DNA of 55,180 nt from Ruminococcus flavefaciens (GCA_023663905.1 JAMPGO010000005.1:1-55180); one strand, 5' to 3'. Positions 9,351 to 17,821 are shown, counted from the first letter of the stretch. Numbers and translations are program-made. The notes: a model not told the origin generated them from the letters alone.

Positions 9351-9623
9351 TTATCTGTTTTCCTCACTGAAACCGCTGTCAACAAGCTCGATAAGTGCGT
9401 CAACGGCATTTTTTTCGTCAGCACCGTCAGCGATAATCTTAACGTTAGTACCACCTACGATACCGAGTGAGAGGATACCGAGAAGGCTCTTTGCATTAAC
9501 TCTGCGCTCTTCCTTTTCAATCCAAATTGACGACTTAAACTCGTTAGCCTTCTGAATGAAGAAAGTAGCAGGTCTAGCGTGGAGACCAACCTGATTCTTA
9601 ACCATAACTTCTCTTACAAACAT
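9351..9623 (-). CDS. ptsH: HPr family phosphocarrier protein
   Basis: Phosphocarrier of the sugar phosphotransferase system, cytoplasmic, 90 residues. The active-site His lies in GLHARPA (~residue 15) and the regulatory Ser in NAKSLLG (~46), the site used by HPr kinase in Firmicutes for CcpA-dependent control; both are kept, so it is HPr rather than Crh. The start is the ATG at 9623 with AGGAG eight bases upstream; a TTG two codons earlier is less likely. It is monocistronic, with its own consensus promoter at 9701-9729 and a terminator after it. No EI gene is adjacent. Confidence 0.9.
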   Translation of the reverse strand: MFVREVMVKNQVGLHARPATFFIQKANEFKSSIWIEKEERRVNAKSLLGILSLGIVGGTNVKIIADGADEKNAVDALIELVDSGFSEENR

Positions 9624-9952
9624 ATTCAACTCTCCTATCTCTGTAGTGACGCACCTGCTTTATCGGAAACGTCTTTGCAATAATTCATTTGCTATAATTT
9701 ATTATACATTGAAAAAATTTTTAAGTCAACGGATTTTTGAGTTAAAAAGGCGATATTTAAATATTTTCTACATTCAGATAAAATTAGAGTTAAATTTTAT
9801 CGTCGGGCTTGTGAATATTCACCACAAAGAAAGTTCGTGTTTGTTGTAGATATTTCATAATATTTCGTTGACTAAACTGTTGAATATATCTAAACGGAAA
9901 AAATGCCGTCAACTATACTGCGAGTTTATGTTATATGCATATAACGGGCATA
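9624..9952 (-). promoter_or_regulatory. Promoter and 5' region of the HPr gene; no gene
   Basis: AT-rich gap without a credible ORF. On the minus strand TTGACT (9724-9729), 17 bp, TATAAT (9701-9706) is a near-consensus sigma-A promoter giving a leader of about 70 nt. Two perfect palindromes lie upstream: GTGAATATTCAC (9811-9822) and GTTATATGCATATAAC (9930-9945), the latter just beyond the trmD stop. Their role is unknown; the first could be an operator, the second a weak hairpin ending the trmD transcript. Confidence 0.75.
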
Positions 9953-10642
9953 TCATTTCTTATATTTCCCGTATAAATCAGGTCGGCGAAGTCTGGTAAG
10001 CTCGAGGCTCTGTTCGTGCCTCCAGTTCTCGATATTTTTGTGGTGACCCGACATAAGCACAGGCGGAACAGCCATATCTTCCCAGATTTCGGGACGTGTA
10101 TACTGCGGATATTCAAGAAGTCCGCTGTATATGCTCTCATCCGTGAAGCAGACTTCATCCGACAGCACACCGGGACATAATCTTGCTATGCAGTCTGTCA
10201 GGACGAGTGCCGGAAGCTCTCCGCCTGTGAGGACATAATCGCCTATTGAGATTTCCTCGTCAACGATTTTGTCAATCACACGCTGGTCAACACCCTCGTA
10301 GTGACCGCAGATTATCAGGATATTCTTCATCTGCGACAGCTCAACCGCTCTTTCCTCTGTGAGTACCTTTCCTTTAGGCGACATATAGATAGTATGCGGT
10401 TTTTCGCCCATATCGGCGCAGACGGCTTTGTAGCATTCATAAATCGGCTCGCACTGCATAACCATTCCCATACCTCCGCCATATGGTGTATCGTCAACAC
10501 GGCGGTGCTTGTTATAGGCATAGTCACGAATCTGACGGCACGAGACATCTATTTTTCCTGCTTTTCTCGCTCTGCCGACAATGCTCTCGCCGAGTACGGC
10601 TTCGCACATTTCGGGAAAAAGAGTTGCTATTTCTATCTTCAT
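9953..10642 (-). CDS. trmD: tRNA (guanine-37-N1)-methyltransferase TrmD
   Basis: Makes m1G37 next to the anticodon of several tRNAs using S-adenosylmethionine, preventing +1 frameshifting. The 229-residue protein has the SPOUT-class trefoil-knot signatures: DDTPYGGGMGMVM (~residues 50-62), ICGHYEGVDQRV (~105-116) and IGDYVLTGGELPA (~125-137). Length matches the family (~230-250). The start ATG overlaps the TGA of rimM. The normal neighbour rplS is not present downstream; the gene ends a purB-led operon instead. Confidence 0.97.
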   Translation of the reverse strand: MKIEIATLFPEMCEAVLGESIVGRARKAGKIDVSCRQIRDYAYNKHRRVDDTPYGGGMGMVMQCEPIYECYKAVCADMGEKPHTIYMSPKGKVLTEERAVELSQMKNILIICGHYEGVDQRVIDKIVDEEISIGDYVLTGGELPALVLTDCIARLCPGVLSDEVCFTDESIYSGLLEYPQYTRPEIWEDMAVPPVLMSGHHKNIENWRHEQSLELTRLRRPDLYGKYKK

Positions 10643-11145
10643 CAGTCAAAAAGTCCTTCCAGCGGTCTTATGAGCATAATATTATTGTCGATGTCGGTTG
10701 AAATTATAACATCGGGAATAGCGGGAACAAGATATTCCCTGCCGTTTCCGCTGATTACATAGACATCGTTTGCGCCTGTCTGCAAAACATCGGAAATCTC
10801 GCCGTATACCGTTTCGGTATCAGCGTCACGTACTTCCAGACCTATCAAATCCTGTATAAAATAGGTATCTTCATCAAGCTCAAGGTCGTCACGGTGCATA
10901 TAGAGTACCCTGTTGCGGAGCTTTTCGGCTTCCTCAACAGTATCAATGCCCTCGATTTTTGCGATGACCATATTCTTGAACGCACGGCTTTTTTCAATAT
11001 AGATTTCGTCGTAGTTCTTTCCCGAAAAAAGCCTGTCAAATTCGCACATAAGCTCGGGCGTATCGGTGTACGGCATTATCTTGACTTCGCCACGTATGCC
11101 GTGAGTGGTGACGATTTTTCCTGCTTCGAGGTATTCTTTTTTCAT
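10642..11145 (-). CDS. rimM: 16S rRNA processing / 30S maturation protein RimM
   Basis: Assembly factor for the head of the 30S subunit, binding S19. The 167-residue protein has an N-terminal RimM beta-barrel (AGKIVTTHGIRGEVKI, ~8-23) and a C-terminal PRC-barrel-like domain (YLVPAIPDVIISTDI, ~140-154). The start is the ATG at 11145 with GGAGG six bases upstream; the longer reading would need a TTG within that ribosome binding site. It sits before trmD as in most bacteria, but rpsP and the KH-domain gene are missing upstream. Confidence 0.95.
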   Translation of the reverse strand: MKKEYLEAGKIVTTHGIRGEVKIMPYTDTPELMCEFDRLFSGKNYDEIYIEKSRAFKNMVIAKIEGIDTVEEAEKLRNRVLYMHRDDLELDEDTYFIQDLIGLEVRDADTETVYGEISDVLQTGANDVYVISGNGREYLVPAIPDVIISTDIDNNIMLIRPLEGLFD

Positions 11146-11146
11146 T

Positions 11147-11908
11147 TCATTCCTCCGCAAATTCTGCTGTTTCCGCTATTTTCAAAGCGGTTTCCTTATC
11201 TGTTGACTTCACAACTGCAAAACAGTATGAGTTGAGATTGCTTTTGTCATAAAGCTCAACATAATACGAGTATTTATCTGTTGTGTCAGTCGGCTTGCCG
11301 TAAAGGGTAAGAAATCCGATTCCGTTTTCTGTCTCAAAAGAGTAAACCTCATCACAGTCAACAGTTTCGGAGATATATAATCTTTCTTTGGTTTCCGCAA
11401 TCTGAAGAATAAGCAAAAGGGATTTGCCGTGCTTTAAAATGCTGAAATCATCCGAAGTTACATTGAATGCCATATCAAAAAATTCATACGCATTTTCAGG
11501 GTATTTATAATCAATACTTTTCATAGCCTTCTGAATATCTTTTTCTATAAGACGGCGCTCGGCAAATACCGATGACAAATCCAGCTCTGTTTTTTCGGTA
11601 AAAAATATTGTTGTATTTTTTTCAGAATCTCCGAAAAGTCTTTTTCTGACTGCACTTTCATCATCGGGATAAAGACTGCCTATTTCGTCGGGAACTTTCA
11701 AAGTCAGCCCTTCGCAATCAATGGTTTTCCAGTTTTCAGGAGTCTGTATTTCGTCATACGGAAATGCCTTTGTGGTACAGTTTATATGCTCATATTTGCT
11801 GTTTATATATGCTTTCGCAATAAGCTGAAAACCAAAAGCGTACATAAGAATGAAAAGTATCGCCAGACAGCCGAGAATTATCCCGCTTATTTTCAGTGCC
11901 TTCTTCAT
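11147..11908 (-). CDS. Membrane-anchored hypothetical protein
   Basis: A 253-residue protein with one N-terminal membrane helix (~7-28, ISGIILGCLAILFILMYAFG) and an extracytoplasmic domain of about 220 residues with mixed alpha/beta character and no motif I recognise. The ATG overlaps the end of the esterase gene by 4 bp, and its stop is two bases from the rimM start, so it is translated as part of the purB-trmD operon. It has no Cys lipobox. Function unknown. Confidence 0.75.
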   Translation of the reverse strand: MKKALKISGIILGCLAILFILMYAFGFQLIAKAYINSKYEHINCTTKAFPYDEIQTPENWKTIDCEGLTLKVPDEIGSLYPDDESAVRKRLFGDSEKNTTIFFTEKTELDLSSVFAERRLIEKDIQKAMKSIDYKYPENAYEFFDMAFNVTSDDFSILKHGKSLLLILQIAETKERLYISETVDCDEVYSFETENGIGFLTLYGKPTDTTDKYSYYVELYDKSNLNSYCFAVVKSTDKETALKIAETAEFAEE

Positions 11909-12414
11909 TTTATGTTTTCTCCGAAAAATTCTTTCAGCGGAAGTGTTCCGCCTGTATGCCTGCCTTCGGGAATAACAGTGCAGTTGTTGATTAATTTTCT
12001 CGTCACGGTATTATGATAGCTGATAACCTCGTCCTGACCGCCGATAATTGCAGTTATATTTTCCTGCCTGATGTCCGCAAAATTACTGAAAAGCCTGATA
12101 AATCCGCTTACATCGCCTCTGTGTCCGACTTCGGGAAGCGTTATAAACGGCATAAGGCACGGATTTACAAGTACAACGGGAATATTGAAGTGTATCGAGG
12201 TAAGGAGGGCGAAAAATCCGCCTAAGCTAGTGCCGACAATATAATCGGGCTTGTTTTCCCTGAATATTTCCCTGATATTGTCAAATACCTTTTCAGGGCT
12301 TTCCGCACAATAGTCAATCTGCGGTGAAACAACGTCGTGACCGAGTTCTTTAAGTGCAACACAGGCGGAATTTTCCGCACTTCCGCCGTAACCGTGTATG
12401 TTCATTATTTTCAT
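11905..12414 (-). CDS. Small alpha/beta hydrolase, YqiA/YcfP-like esterase
   Basis: Predicted cytoplasmic esterase of 169 residues with a short alpha/beta-hydrolase fold. The oxyanion region is NIHGYGGS (~5-12), the nucleophile elbow is GTSLGG (~62-67), the acid is in GGQDEV (~127-132) and the His in GRHTGG (~150-155). This matches the Rossmann-fold esterase group of YqiA and YcfP. Substrate unknown. It overlaps both neighbours by 4 bp (ATGA), which points to coupled translation with the phosphoesterase upstream. Confidence 0.8.
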   Translation of the reverse strand: MKIMNIHGYGGSAENSACVALKELGHDVVSPQIDYCAESPEKVFDNIREIFRENKPDYIVGTSLGGFFALLTSIHFNIPVVLVNPCLMPFITLPEVGHRGDVSGFIRLFSNFADIRQENITAIIGGQDEVISYHNTVTRKLINNCTVIPEGRHTGGTLPLKEFFGENIK

Positions 12415-12923
12415 AGTATATTCTCCTTTATACGTTCCTGTATTTCCGTAAATTCAATCGGAGTGTAGTTTATACGCTCCGCACTTACACAGAAACTGCG
12501 TTCGGAAACGTCCCTGTATATGGGATTGCCGTGAACGTGACCGAAAATATTGGCATATGGCGCATTTCTGCTGACATAAAGCGGTTCGTGGGAGATAATC
12601 CAGAAACCGCCGTATATTATCGGATAACGGCTTACTCCCGAAAATCCGCATTCATAATAAAACTGCTCGTTTTCGGTATCGTGATTTCCCATAACAAGAA
12701 ACTTTTCGCCGTTAAGCCTTCGGCAGATTTCGATTGTCTTTTCTTTGCCGTGGAATGATAAATCACCCACGACAAAGATTTTATCGCTTTCAGAAACGGT
12801 ATCGTTCCAGTTTTTTACAAGCACATCGTCCATATCATCGGCAGACGGAAAAGGGCGGTTTTCATATGCTATAACACCGCTGTCGCCGAAATGCGTATCG
12901 GCTATAAAAAATACCTTCTGCAT
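12411..12923 (-). CDS. Metallophosphoesterase, MPPE/YfcE-like
   Basis: A 170-residue calcineurin-like phosphoesterase with the whole metal-binding series: ADTHFGD (~8-14), VVGDLSFHG (~51-59), MGNHD (~77-81), SHEP (~112-115) and FGHVHGN (~127-133). Two metal ions are expected to be coordinated by these residues. Substrate cannot be read from the sequence; similar short proteins are often annotated as hydrolases or phosphoesterases of unknown role. It starts eight bases after purB and overlaps the esterase gene by 4 bp. Confidence 0.85.
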   Translation of the reverse strand: MQKVFFIADTHFGDSGVIAYENRPFPSADDMDDVLVKNWNDTVSESDKIFVVGDLSFHGKEKTIEICRRLNGEKFLVMGNHDTENEQFYYECGFSGVSRYPIIYGGFWIISHEPLYVSRNAPYANIFGHVHGNPIYRDVSERSFCVSAERINYTPIEFTEIQERIKENIL

Positions 12924-12930
12924 AGCGGAA

Positions 12931-14370
12931 TCAGTTCTTCATCTCGAAGTTTTCGCCCAGTATATCCTTGTTTGCCTCAAGAATCGGGTTAATGTACTCG
13001 GCAAGATATTCGTCAACCTGCTCGGAGCTTCTTCCCGTGTAGTTTTCGGGCTTGAGAACAGCGTCAAGCTCATCCTTGGTAATCATAAACATCGGGTCGT
13101 TTACGATAAGGTCGCAGAGGTTGTTTTCTCTGCCGTACTGCTTTACTTCCATAGCTGCGGTCATTGAGTATTCACGGATTCTCTCGTGGAGTTCCTGACG
13201 GTTTCCGCCCTTCTTTACAGCGTCCATCATAATATTTTCAGTAGCCATAAACGGAAGCTCTGCCATAACACGACGGCGGATAATTTCGGGATATACTACC
13301 ATTCCGTCAGTTACGTTCATCATAATATTGAGGATTGCGTCAACGCCGAGGAATGCTTCTGCAACGGAAATACGCTTGTTTGCGCTGTCGTCGAGAGTAC
13401 GCTCGAACCACTGTGTGCCTGATGTGAATGCAGGGTTAAGACTGTCAATCATCACGTATCTTGCAAGCGAAGTGATACGCTCACAGCGCATAGGATTACG
13501 CTTGTAAGCCATTGCGGATGAGCCAATCTGACTTTTTTCACGGGGTTCTTCCATTTCCTTGAACGACTGCAAAATTCTCATATCGTTGGAGAATTTGCTG
13601 CACGACTGTGCGATTCCGCTGAGTACGGCAAGCACCTGAGAATCCATTTTTCTTGAATAAGTCTGTCCTGAAACAGGCACAACGCTGTCGAATCCCATTT
13701 CCTCTGCAATCATCTTTTCGAGTTCCTTGATTTTTGACGTATCGCCCTCAAAAAGCTCCATAAAAGATGCCTGAGTTCCTGTCGTACCCTTTGAGCCGAG
13801 AAGTTTAAGTGTGGAGATTCTGTATTCCAAATCCTCAAAGTCCATAAGAAGCTCGTTAAGCCAGAGCGTAGCTCTCTTGCCGACTGTTGTGAGCTGTGCG
13901 GGCTGTAAGTGAGTGTATGCAAGACAGGGCATATTCTTGTATTCATCGGCGAATTTTGCGAGATTGTTCATAACGTTGATAAGCTTACGGCGCACAACAT
14001 TGAGAGCGTCACGCATAATAATTACGTCCGTATTGTCGCCGACATAGCAGGAAGTAGCTCCGAGGTGGATAATGCCTGCGGATTTGGGACATACAAGACC
14101 ATAGGTGTGGACGTGAGCCATAACATCGTGACGGACTTCCTTTTCACGCTGTGCGGCAACTTCATAGTCAATATCGTTGATATGCTCTTCAAGTTCCTTT
14201 ATCTGCTCTTCGGTAACGTTAAGACCGAGCTTCATTTCAGCACGTGCAAGTGCGACCCAGAGCTTTCTCCAGGTTGTAAACTTCTTGTCTGCCGAAAAGA
14301 TGTACTGCATTTCCTCGCTTGCATAGCGTGTGCAGAAAGGTGACTCATAGCTGTTAATATTTTCACTCAT
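12931..14370 (-). CDS. purB: Adenylosuccinate lyase
   Basis: Splits SAICAR and adenylosuccinate, releasing fumarate, in purine biosynthesis. The 479-residue protein begins with ICSPFCTRYASEEM-like sequence (ESPFCTRYASEEMQ) and carries the fumarase/aspartase-superfamily signature SSAMAYKRNPMRCE (~residues 287-300), plus the conserved THLQPAQLTTVGKR (~157-170). The AMAYKRNP form resembles the longer, eukaryotic-like purB group. Clear AAGGAG upstream. It leads the leftward operon down to trmD from a perfect consensus promoter at 14408-14436. Confidence 0.96.
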   Translation of the reverse strand: MSENINSYESPFCTRYASEEMQYIFSADKKFTTWRKLWVALARAEMKLGLNVTEEQIKELEEHINDIDYEVAAQREKEVRHDVMAHVHTYGLVCPKSAGIIHLGATSCYVGDNTDVIIMRDALNVVRRKLINVMNNLAKFADEYKNMPCLAYTHLQPAQLTTVGKRATLWLNELLMDFEDLEYRISTLKLLGSKGTTGTQASFMELFEGDTSKIKELEKMIAEEMGFDSVVPVSGQTYSRKMDSQVLAVLSGIAQSCSKFSNDMRILQSFKEMEEPREKSQIGSSAMAYKRNPMRCERITSLARYVMIDSLNPAFTSGTQWFERTLDDSANKRISVAEAFLGVDAILNIMMNVTDGMVVYPEIIRRRVMAELPFMATENIMMDAVKKGGNRQELHERIREYSMTAAMEVKQYGRENNLCDLIVNDPMFMITKDELDAVLKPENYTGRSSEQVDEYLAEYINPILEANKDILGENFEMKN

Positions 14371-14407
14371 AATTTTTTTCTCCTTGCTGGATATATTTTC
14401 TTCTATA

Positions 14408-14436
14408 ATTATAGCATTTTATAAGCCGTATGTCAA
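14408..14436 (-). promoter_or_regulatory. Consensus sigma-A promoter for the purB operon
   Basis: On the minus strand TTGACA (14431-14436), 17 bp, TATAAT (14408-14413); all twelve hexamer bases match consensus. The leader to the purB ATG is only about 30 nt, leaving no room for a riboswitch. Confidence 0.88.
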
Positions 14437-14453
14437 CAGCTGTGTGCATAACA

Positions 14454-14481
14454 AAAAAACGGACGGTTTACAGCCGTCCGT
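14454..14481 (-). terminator. Terminator of the toxin-antitoxin pair; copy 1 of a 27-bp repeat
   Basis: ACGGACGG (14459-14466) pairs with CCGTCCGT (14474-14481) around TTTACAG; leftward it is followed by seven T residues. The 27 bp at 14454-14480 recur identically at 15182-15208, on the other side of the toxin-antitoxin genes. Confidence 0.85.
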
Positions 14482-14486
14482 GAATA

Positions 14487-14900
14487 TTATTTTATAAGTT
14501 CAAGAAATTCTGCCGGTGTTATTGCAGGGACAGGAAGATTTTCAAAGTCCTTGATATTGCGTGTTACAATATAGTCACAGCCGGAAGATTCAGCACATAC
14601 GGCGAGCAGACAATCTTCAAAGTCCTTTGCCTTAATCTGATAAGCTTTCAGAACCTCATTATTGGTGACATTGCAGACCCTGACTATTTCCAGCACTTTT
14701 CCGACTGCATTATAAGCCGATTCATTGCTGTGAGTATGCTTGCGGACTAAATAGAAAATATCTGTAATACTTGATGCTGAAACGAATCCGTCTATATAGT
14801 GATTTTCGCACAGGCGGAGAACATTGGCGGAAGATTCAGCGAACGGTTCTCTTTCAAGCATTACATCGAGGATTATATTAGTATCACACATTATCTTCAT
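14487..14900 (-). CDS. PIN-domain toxin, VapC-like ribonuclease
   Basis: Predicted metal-dependent RNase toxin of 137 residues. The PIN acidic residues are visible: D6 in MCDTNIILDV, the Asp in SITDIFY (~46), DFEDCL (~93-98) and the Asp/Asn of YIVTRNIKDF (~110-119). It overlaps the antitoxin gene by 17 bp, the usual arrangement. Target RNA is unknown. The gene resembles PIN_3-type toxins paired with Phd/YefM antitoxins rather than classic VapB. A terminator repeat lies just downstream. Confidence 0.85.
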   Translation of the reverse strand: MKIMCDTNIILDVMLEREPFAESSANVLRLCENHYIDGFVSASSITDIFYLVRKHTHSNESAYNAVGKVLEIVRVCNVTNNEVLKAYQIKAKDFEDCLLAVCAESSGCDYIVTRNIKDFENLPVPAITPAEFLELIK

Positions 14901-15111
14901 ATTTTTTCAGGCGTTCCTCTCGTAAGTCTTTTGAATTAAAATTATCAGGAATGTCTTTCAGCAAGCCCTTGATAGAATCCACCGCACTAATCTGCGGATT
15001 TATAACTTTAGCAATAACTTTTCCGTTCAATGTGATAAATACATCCTCTGACAAAACAAGTTCAAGATATTTGTTGAAATTGGTCTGAAATTCATCAGTG
15101 GTTACGGTCAT
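14884..15111 (-). CDS. Phd/YefM-family antitoxin
   Basis: Antitoxin and probable autorepressor of 75 residues. The N-terminal Phd fold is shown by TVTTDEFQTNFNKYLELV and FITLNGKVIAKVI; the C-terminal part (GLLKDIPDNFNSKDLREERL) would wrap the toxin. Start is ATG 15111, eight bases after AAGGAG; a GTG at 15120 falls in the ribosome binding site and is unlikely. Its own consensus promoter lies at 15142-15170. Confidence 0.87.
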   Translation of the reverse strand: MTVTTDEFQTNFNKYLELVLSEDVFITLNGKVIAKVINPQISAVDSIKGLLKDIPDNFNSKDLREERLKKYEDNV

Positions 15112-15141
15112 ATGAATCACTCCTTTATTATTGTTAATTCT

Positions 15142-15170
15142 ATTATATACTATCGTGCAGAATATGTCAA
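15142..15170 (-). promoter_or_regulatory. Consensus promoter of the toxin-antitoxin operon
   Basis: On the minus strand TTGACA (15165-15170), 17 bp, TATAAT (15142-15147), a perfect match to the sigma-A consensus, about 30 bp before the antitoxin ATG. Repression by the antitoxin complex is the family norm; I see no clear operator palindrome. Confidence 0.87.
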
Positions 15171-15181
15171 CATATATTTAT

Positions 15182-15208
15182 AAAAAACGGACGGTTTACA
15201 GCCGTCCG
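15182..15208 (-). terminator. Terminator of the oxidoreductase operon; copy 2 of the 27-bp repeat
   Basis: CGGACGG (15188-15194) pairs with CCGTCCG (15202-15208), loop TTTACAG, followed leftward by TTTTTT. It lies ten bases after the gamma-subunit stop and is identical over 27 bp to 14454-14480. Confidence 0.85.
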
Positions 15209-15218
15209 CTTTATTCTG

Positions 15219-15752
15219 TTATGAGTTCATACCAAGCTCAATGGCACGGAAATTGTTGGAAATAAGGTGAGCCTTTGAAGGAGGAACTACCTTCTGGATA
15301 GCTTCTTTCATAGTATCGAGCGAGAAGATACCGCTTTCCTTGATGAGTTTGCCGAGCAGAATGATATTTGAACCGCCCTTTAATTCGTTATCGTCGGCAA
15401 GCTGTGATGACGGAATAGCGTACATCTCAATATCGGTACGAGTGCATTCGTTTTCGATGAGAGTGCTGTCGTAGAATACTTTTCCGCCCGGCTTTACTTC
15501 TGTTACGAATTTGTCAAAAGACGGCTGATTCATTGCGATGAGAATATCGGGATTAAGTACAAGCGGAGAACCTATCGGCTCGTCGGAAATACATACAGAG
15601 CAGTTTGCAGTACCGCCACGCATTTCAGGACCATACGACGGAAGCCACGAGAGTTCCTTGTTGTCCATAAGTCCGCAGTATGCGAGGATTTTTCCTGCGA
15701 AAAGCACACCCTGTCCGCCGAATCCTGCGAGAAGAATTTCAGTAACAGCCAT
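15219..15752 (-). CDS. 2-oxoacid:ferredoxin oxidoreductase, gamma subunit
   Basis: Gamma subunit (177 residues) of a ferredoxin-dependent 2-oxoacid dehydrogenase, converting a 2-oxoacid and CoA to acyl-CoA and CO2. Family marks are [15 protein letters not shown] (~7-21), [15 protein letters not shown] (~39-53) and the [11 protein letters not shown] segment (~125-135). The start ATG overlaps the stop of the beta gene by one base (TAATG). It is the last gene of the operon. Substrate could be branched-chain 2-oxoacids (Vor) or 2-oxoglutarate (Kor); sequence reading alone does not decide. Confidence 0.9.
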   Translation of the reverse strand: MAVTEILLAGFGGQGVLFAGKILAYCGLMDNKELSWLPSYGPEMRGGTANCSVCISDEPIGSPLVLNPDILIAMNQPSFDKFVTEVKPGGKVFYDSTLIENECTRTDIEMYAIPSSQLADDNELKGGSNIILLGKLIKESGIFSLDTMKEAIQKVVPPSKAHLISNNFRAIELGMNS

Positions 15753-16501
15753 TATTCGTCACCTCCTGTAGTATCCTTGTAAACACCAAGCGGATAATAT
15801 GGAATCATCTCGTCCTGAAGTCTCTTTATAGCCTCTGTCGGAGTAAGTCCCCAGTTTGTCGGGCAGGTTGAGAGGACTTCAACAATAGAGAATCCCTTTT
15901 TGGCTTTCTGATTTTCAAAAGCCTTGCGGATAGCCTTTTTAGCCTCACGGATATGCGGAACGCTGTCAACGGCAACACGGTGAGCATAGGCAGTACCTGT
16001 GAGAGTGGAGAGCATTTCGCACACACGTACAGGGTAGCCTGCAAGCTCGGGGTCACGACCGAAAGGCGTTGTCTGTGTAACCTGTCCAGGAAGAGTAGTG
16101 GGCGCCATTTGTCCGCCTGTCATACCGTAGATAGTGTTGTTGATAAAGATGATAACAATATTCTCGCCACGTGTTGCGGAATGAACAGTTTCAGCAGTAC
16201 CGATAGCGGCGAGGTCGCCGTCGCCCTGATATGTAAATACAAACTTGTCGGGATTTGTACGCTTTACACCTGTTGCAACAGCAGGCGCACGACCGTGCGG
16301 AGCTTCAATCATATCACAGCCGAAATAGTCATAAGCCATAACGGAACAGCCTACGGGACATACACCGATAGTATCGCCCTCGATACCCATTTCGTCAAGG
16401 ACTTCACAGATAAGTCTGTGTACAATACCGTGAGTACAGCCGGGACAGTAGTGCATAGGCACATCAAGCAGGGACTTCGGTCTTTCAAATACAACAGCCA
16501 T
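15752..16501 (-). CDS. 2-oxoacid:ferredoxin oxidoreductase, beta (TPP-binding) subunit
   Basis: Beta subunit of 249 residues holding thiamine pyrophosphate. [15 protein letters not shown] (~16-30) and the TPP/Mg motif [12 protein letters not shown]...[11 protein letters not shown] (~95-133) are typical. The enzyme is cytoplasmic and passes electrons to ferredoxin. Its start overlaps the alpha stop by one base. No separate iron-sulphur domain is fused; the small ferredoxin gene at the head of the operon supplies it. Confidence 0.92.
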   Translation of the reverse strand: MAVVFERPKSLLDVPMHYCPGCTHGIVHRLICEVLDEMGIEGDTIGVCPVGCSVMAYDYFGCDMIEAPHGRAPAVATGVKRTNPDKFVFTYQGDGDLAAIGTAETVHSATRGENIVIIFINNTIYGMTGGQMAPTTLPGQVTQTTPFGRDPELAGYPVRVCEMLSTLTGTAYAHRVAVDSVPHIREAKKAIRKAFENQKAKKGFSIVEVLSTCPTNWGLTPTEAIKRLQDEMIPYYPLGVYKDTTGGDE

Positions 16502-17580
16502 TATAAAGCACCTCCGATTTTCTTAATCTGCTCCAGAACTTCCGCAGGAGTCGGAATAACACCGCCTGTACGTCCGTAGAACTCAACAGGCTTTGAGCAG
16601 TTGATTGCAAGTCTGATGTCGTCAATCATCTGACCCATAGACATTTCAACGCTGAGGAGCTTCTTTGCGTTCTTTGAAGCTTCGTTGATTTCCTTTACAG
16701 GGAACGGGAAGAGTGTTTTCGGGCGGAAAAGTCCTGCCTTTATGCCAAGCTCTCTTGCGGAGTTTACAGCCGATTTTACAACTCTTGCCGTTGCGCCGAA
16801 TGCACAGAGAAGAATATCGCAGTCCTCTGTGAGATAAAGTTCAGCGTCGGTTTCGTTAGCCTTGATAGCCTCGTATCTCTCAAAACGCTCTGTAACGGAG
16901 TTTTCAAGCTCATCGGGCTTGAGGTAGAGGGAATTGATAATATGATGCTCACGCTTTTTGCCGTGACCGTTTGCAGCCCAGTTGCTCTTGTCGTGTGCGT
17001 TTGCGTTGATTTCAGGGAATGATACAGGCTCCATCATCTGACCGAGCAGACCGTCTGCGAGAATCATTGCGGGAACACGGTATTCGTCAGCCTTGTCGAA
17101 TGCCTTTACGACCATATCAACCATTTCCTGAACGGAAGCGGGTGCGAATACGAGGATATGGAAATCGCCGTGACCGAGAGCCTTTGTAGCCTGCCAGTAA
17201 TCAGCCTGTGAGGGCTGGATACCGCCGAGACCAGGACCGCCACGCTGTACGTTGATGATAACAGCAGGAACGTCAGAGCCTGCGAGATAAGAGATACCCT
17301 CGCTCTTGAGTGAAAGTCCCGGTGATGATGATGATGTCATAGCACGCATGCCTGTTGACGCAGCGCCAAGAACCATATTTATAGCGGCAATTTCAGATTC
17401 CGCCTGTAAGAATACACCGCCTGCCTTGTGCATACGTTTAGCCATATATGCGGCAAGCTCAGTCTGTGGAGTAATAGGGTAGCCGAAGAAGCACTTACAG
17501 CCTGCACGGATAGCGGCTTCAGCGAGAGCTTCGTTGCCCTTCATAAGATTTCTTTCCAAAGCTTTTACAGCTCCTTTCAT
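16501..17580 (-). CDS. 2-oxoacid:ferredoxin oxidoreductase, alpha subunit (VorB/KorA type)
   Basis: Alpha subunit of 359 residues with the pyrimidine-binding domain GYPITPQTELAAYMA (~34-48), AESEIAAINMVLGAA (~60-74), TSSSSPGLSLKSEG (~82-95) and a C-terminal transketolase-like domain. Best resemblance is to 3-methyl-2-oxobutanoate:ferredoxin oxidoreductase VorB, but KorA is close. The ATG at 17580 has no ribosome binding site ahead of it; AAGGAG lies inside the first codons, so a TTG at 17559 (giving ERNLMKGNEALAEA after the initiator) may be the real start, as family members begin near MKGNEA. Confidence 0.9.
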   Translation of the reverse strand: MKGAVKALERNLMKGNEALAEAAIRAGCKCFFGYPITPQTELAAYMAKRMHKAGGVFLQAESEIAAINMVLGAASTGMRAMTSSSSPGLSLKSEGISYLAGSDVPAVIINVQRGGPGLGGIQPSQADYWQATKALGHGDFHILVFAPASVQEMVDMVVKAFDKADEYRVPAMILADGLLGQMMEPVSFPEINANAHDKSNWAANGHGKKREHHIINSLYLKPDELENSVTERFERYEAIKANETDAELYLTEDCDILLCAFGATARVVKSAVNSARELGIKAGLFRPKTLFPFPVKEINEASKNAKKLLSVEMSMGQMIDDIRLAINCSKPVEFYGRTGGVIPTPAEVLEQIKKIGGAL

Positions 17581-17778
17581 TTATTTTTCGATAATAATTG
17601 CACAGTCGGGACACATCATACCGCACATTGCACAGCCTATGCAGGAATTTTCGTCAGTACAGACAGCATAGAAATAGCCCTTCTTGTTACGTTTTTCTTT
17701 CTGAAGCTCAACTATTTTCTTGGGACAGGCAGTTGCACAAAGTCCACAGCCCTTACAGCGTTCGGTTATAACAGTCAT
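17581..17778 (-). CDS. 4Fe-4S dicluster ferredoxin subunit of the oxidoreductase (delta)
   Basis: A 65-residue protein with two 4Fe-4S motifs: CKGCGLCATACPK (~residues 8-20) and CIGCAMCGMMCPD (~46-58). It carries electrons from the alpha/beta centre to free ferredoxin. I start it at ATG 17778; GTG codons at 17796 and 17799 would add up to seven residues, and no strong ribosome binding site decides between them. Its TAA abuts the alpha-subunit ATG. Order delta-alpha-beta-gamma matches Vor/Kor operons of clostridia. Confidence 0.9.
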   Translation of the reverse strand: MTVITERCKGCGLCATACPKKIVELQKEKRNKKGYFYAVCTDENSCIGCAMCGMMCPDCAIIIEK

Positions 17779-17821
17779 TTTTGCCAAGTTCAACACCACA
17801 CTTTCTGATTAAGATTATTAT

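Noticed and set aside
9646-9849. Frame of 67 codons upstream of the HPr gene
   Set aside because: It overlaps the HPr promoter, lacks a ribosome binding site and has AT-biased composition.
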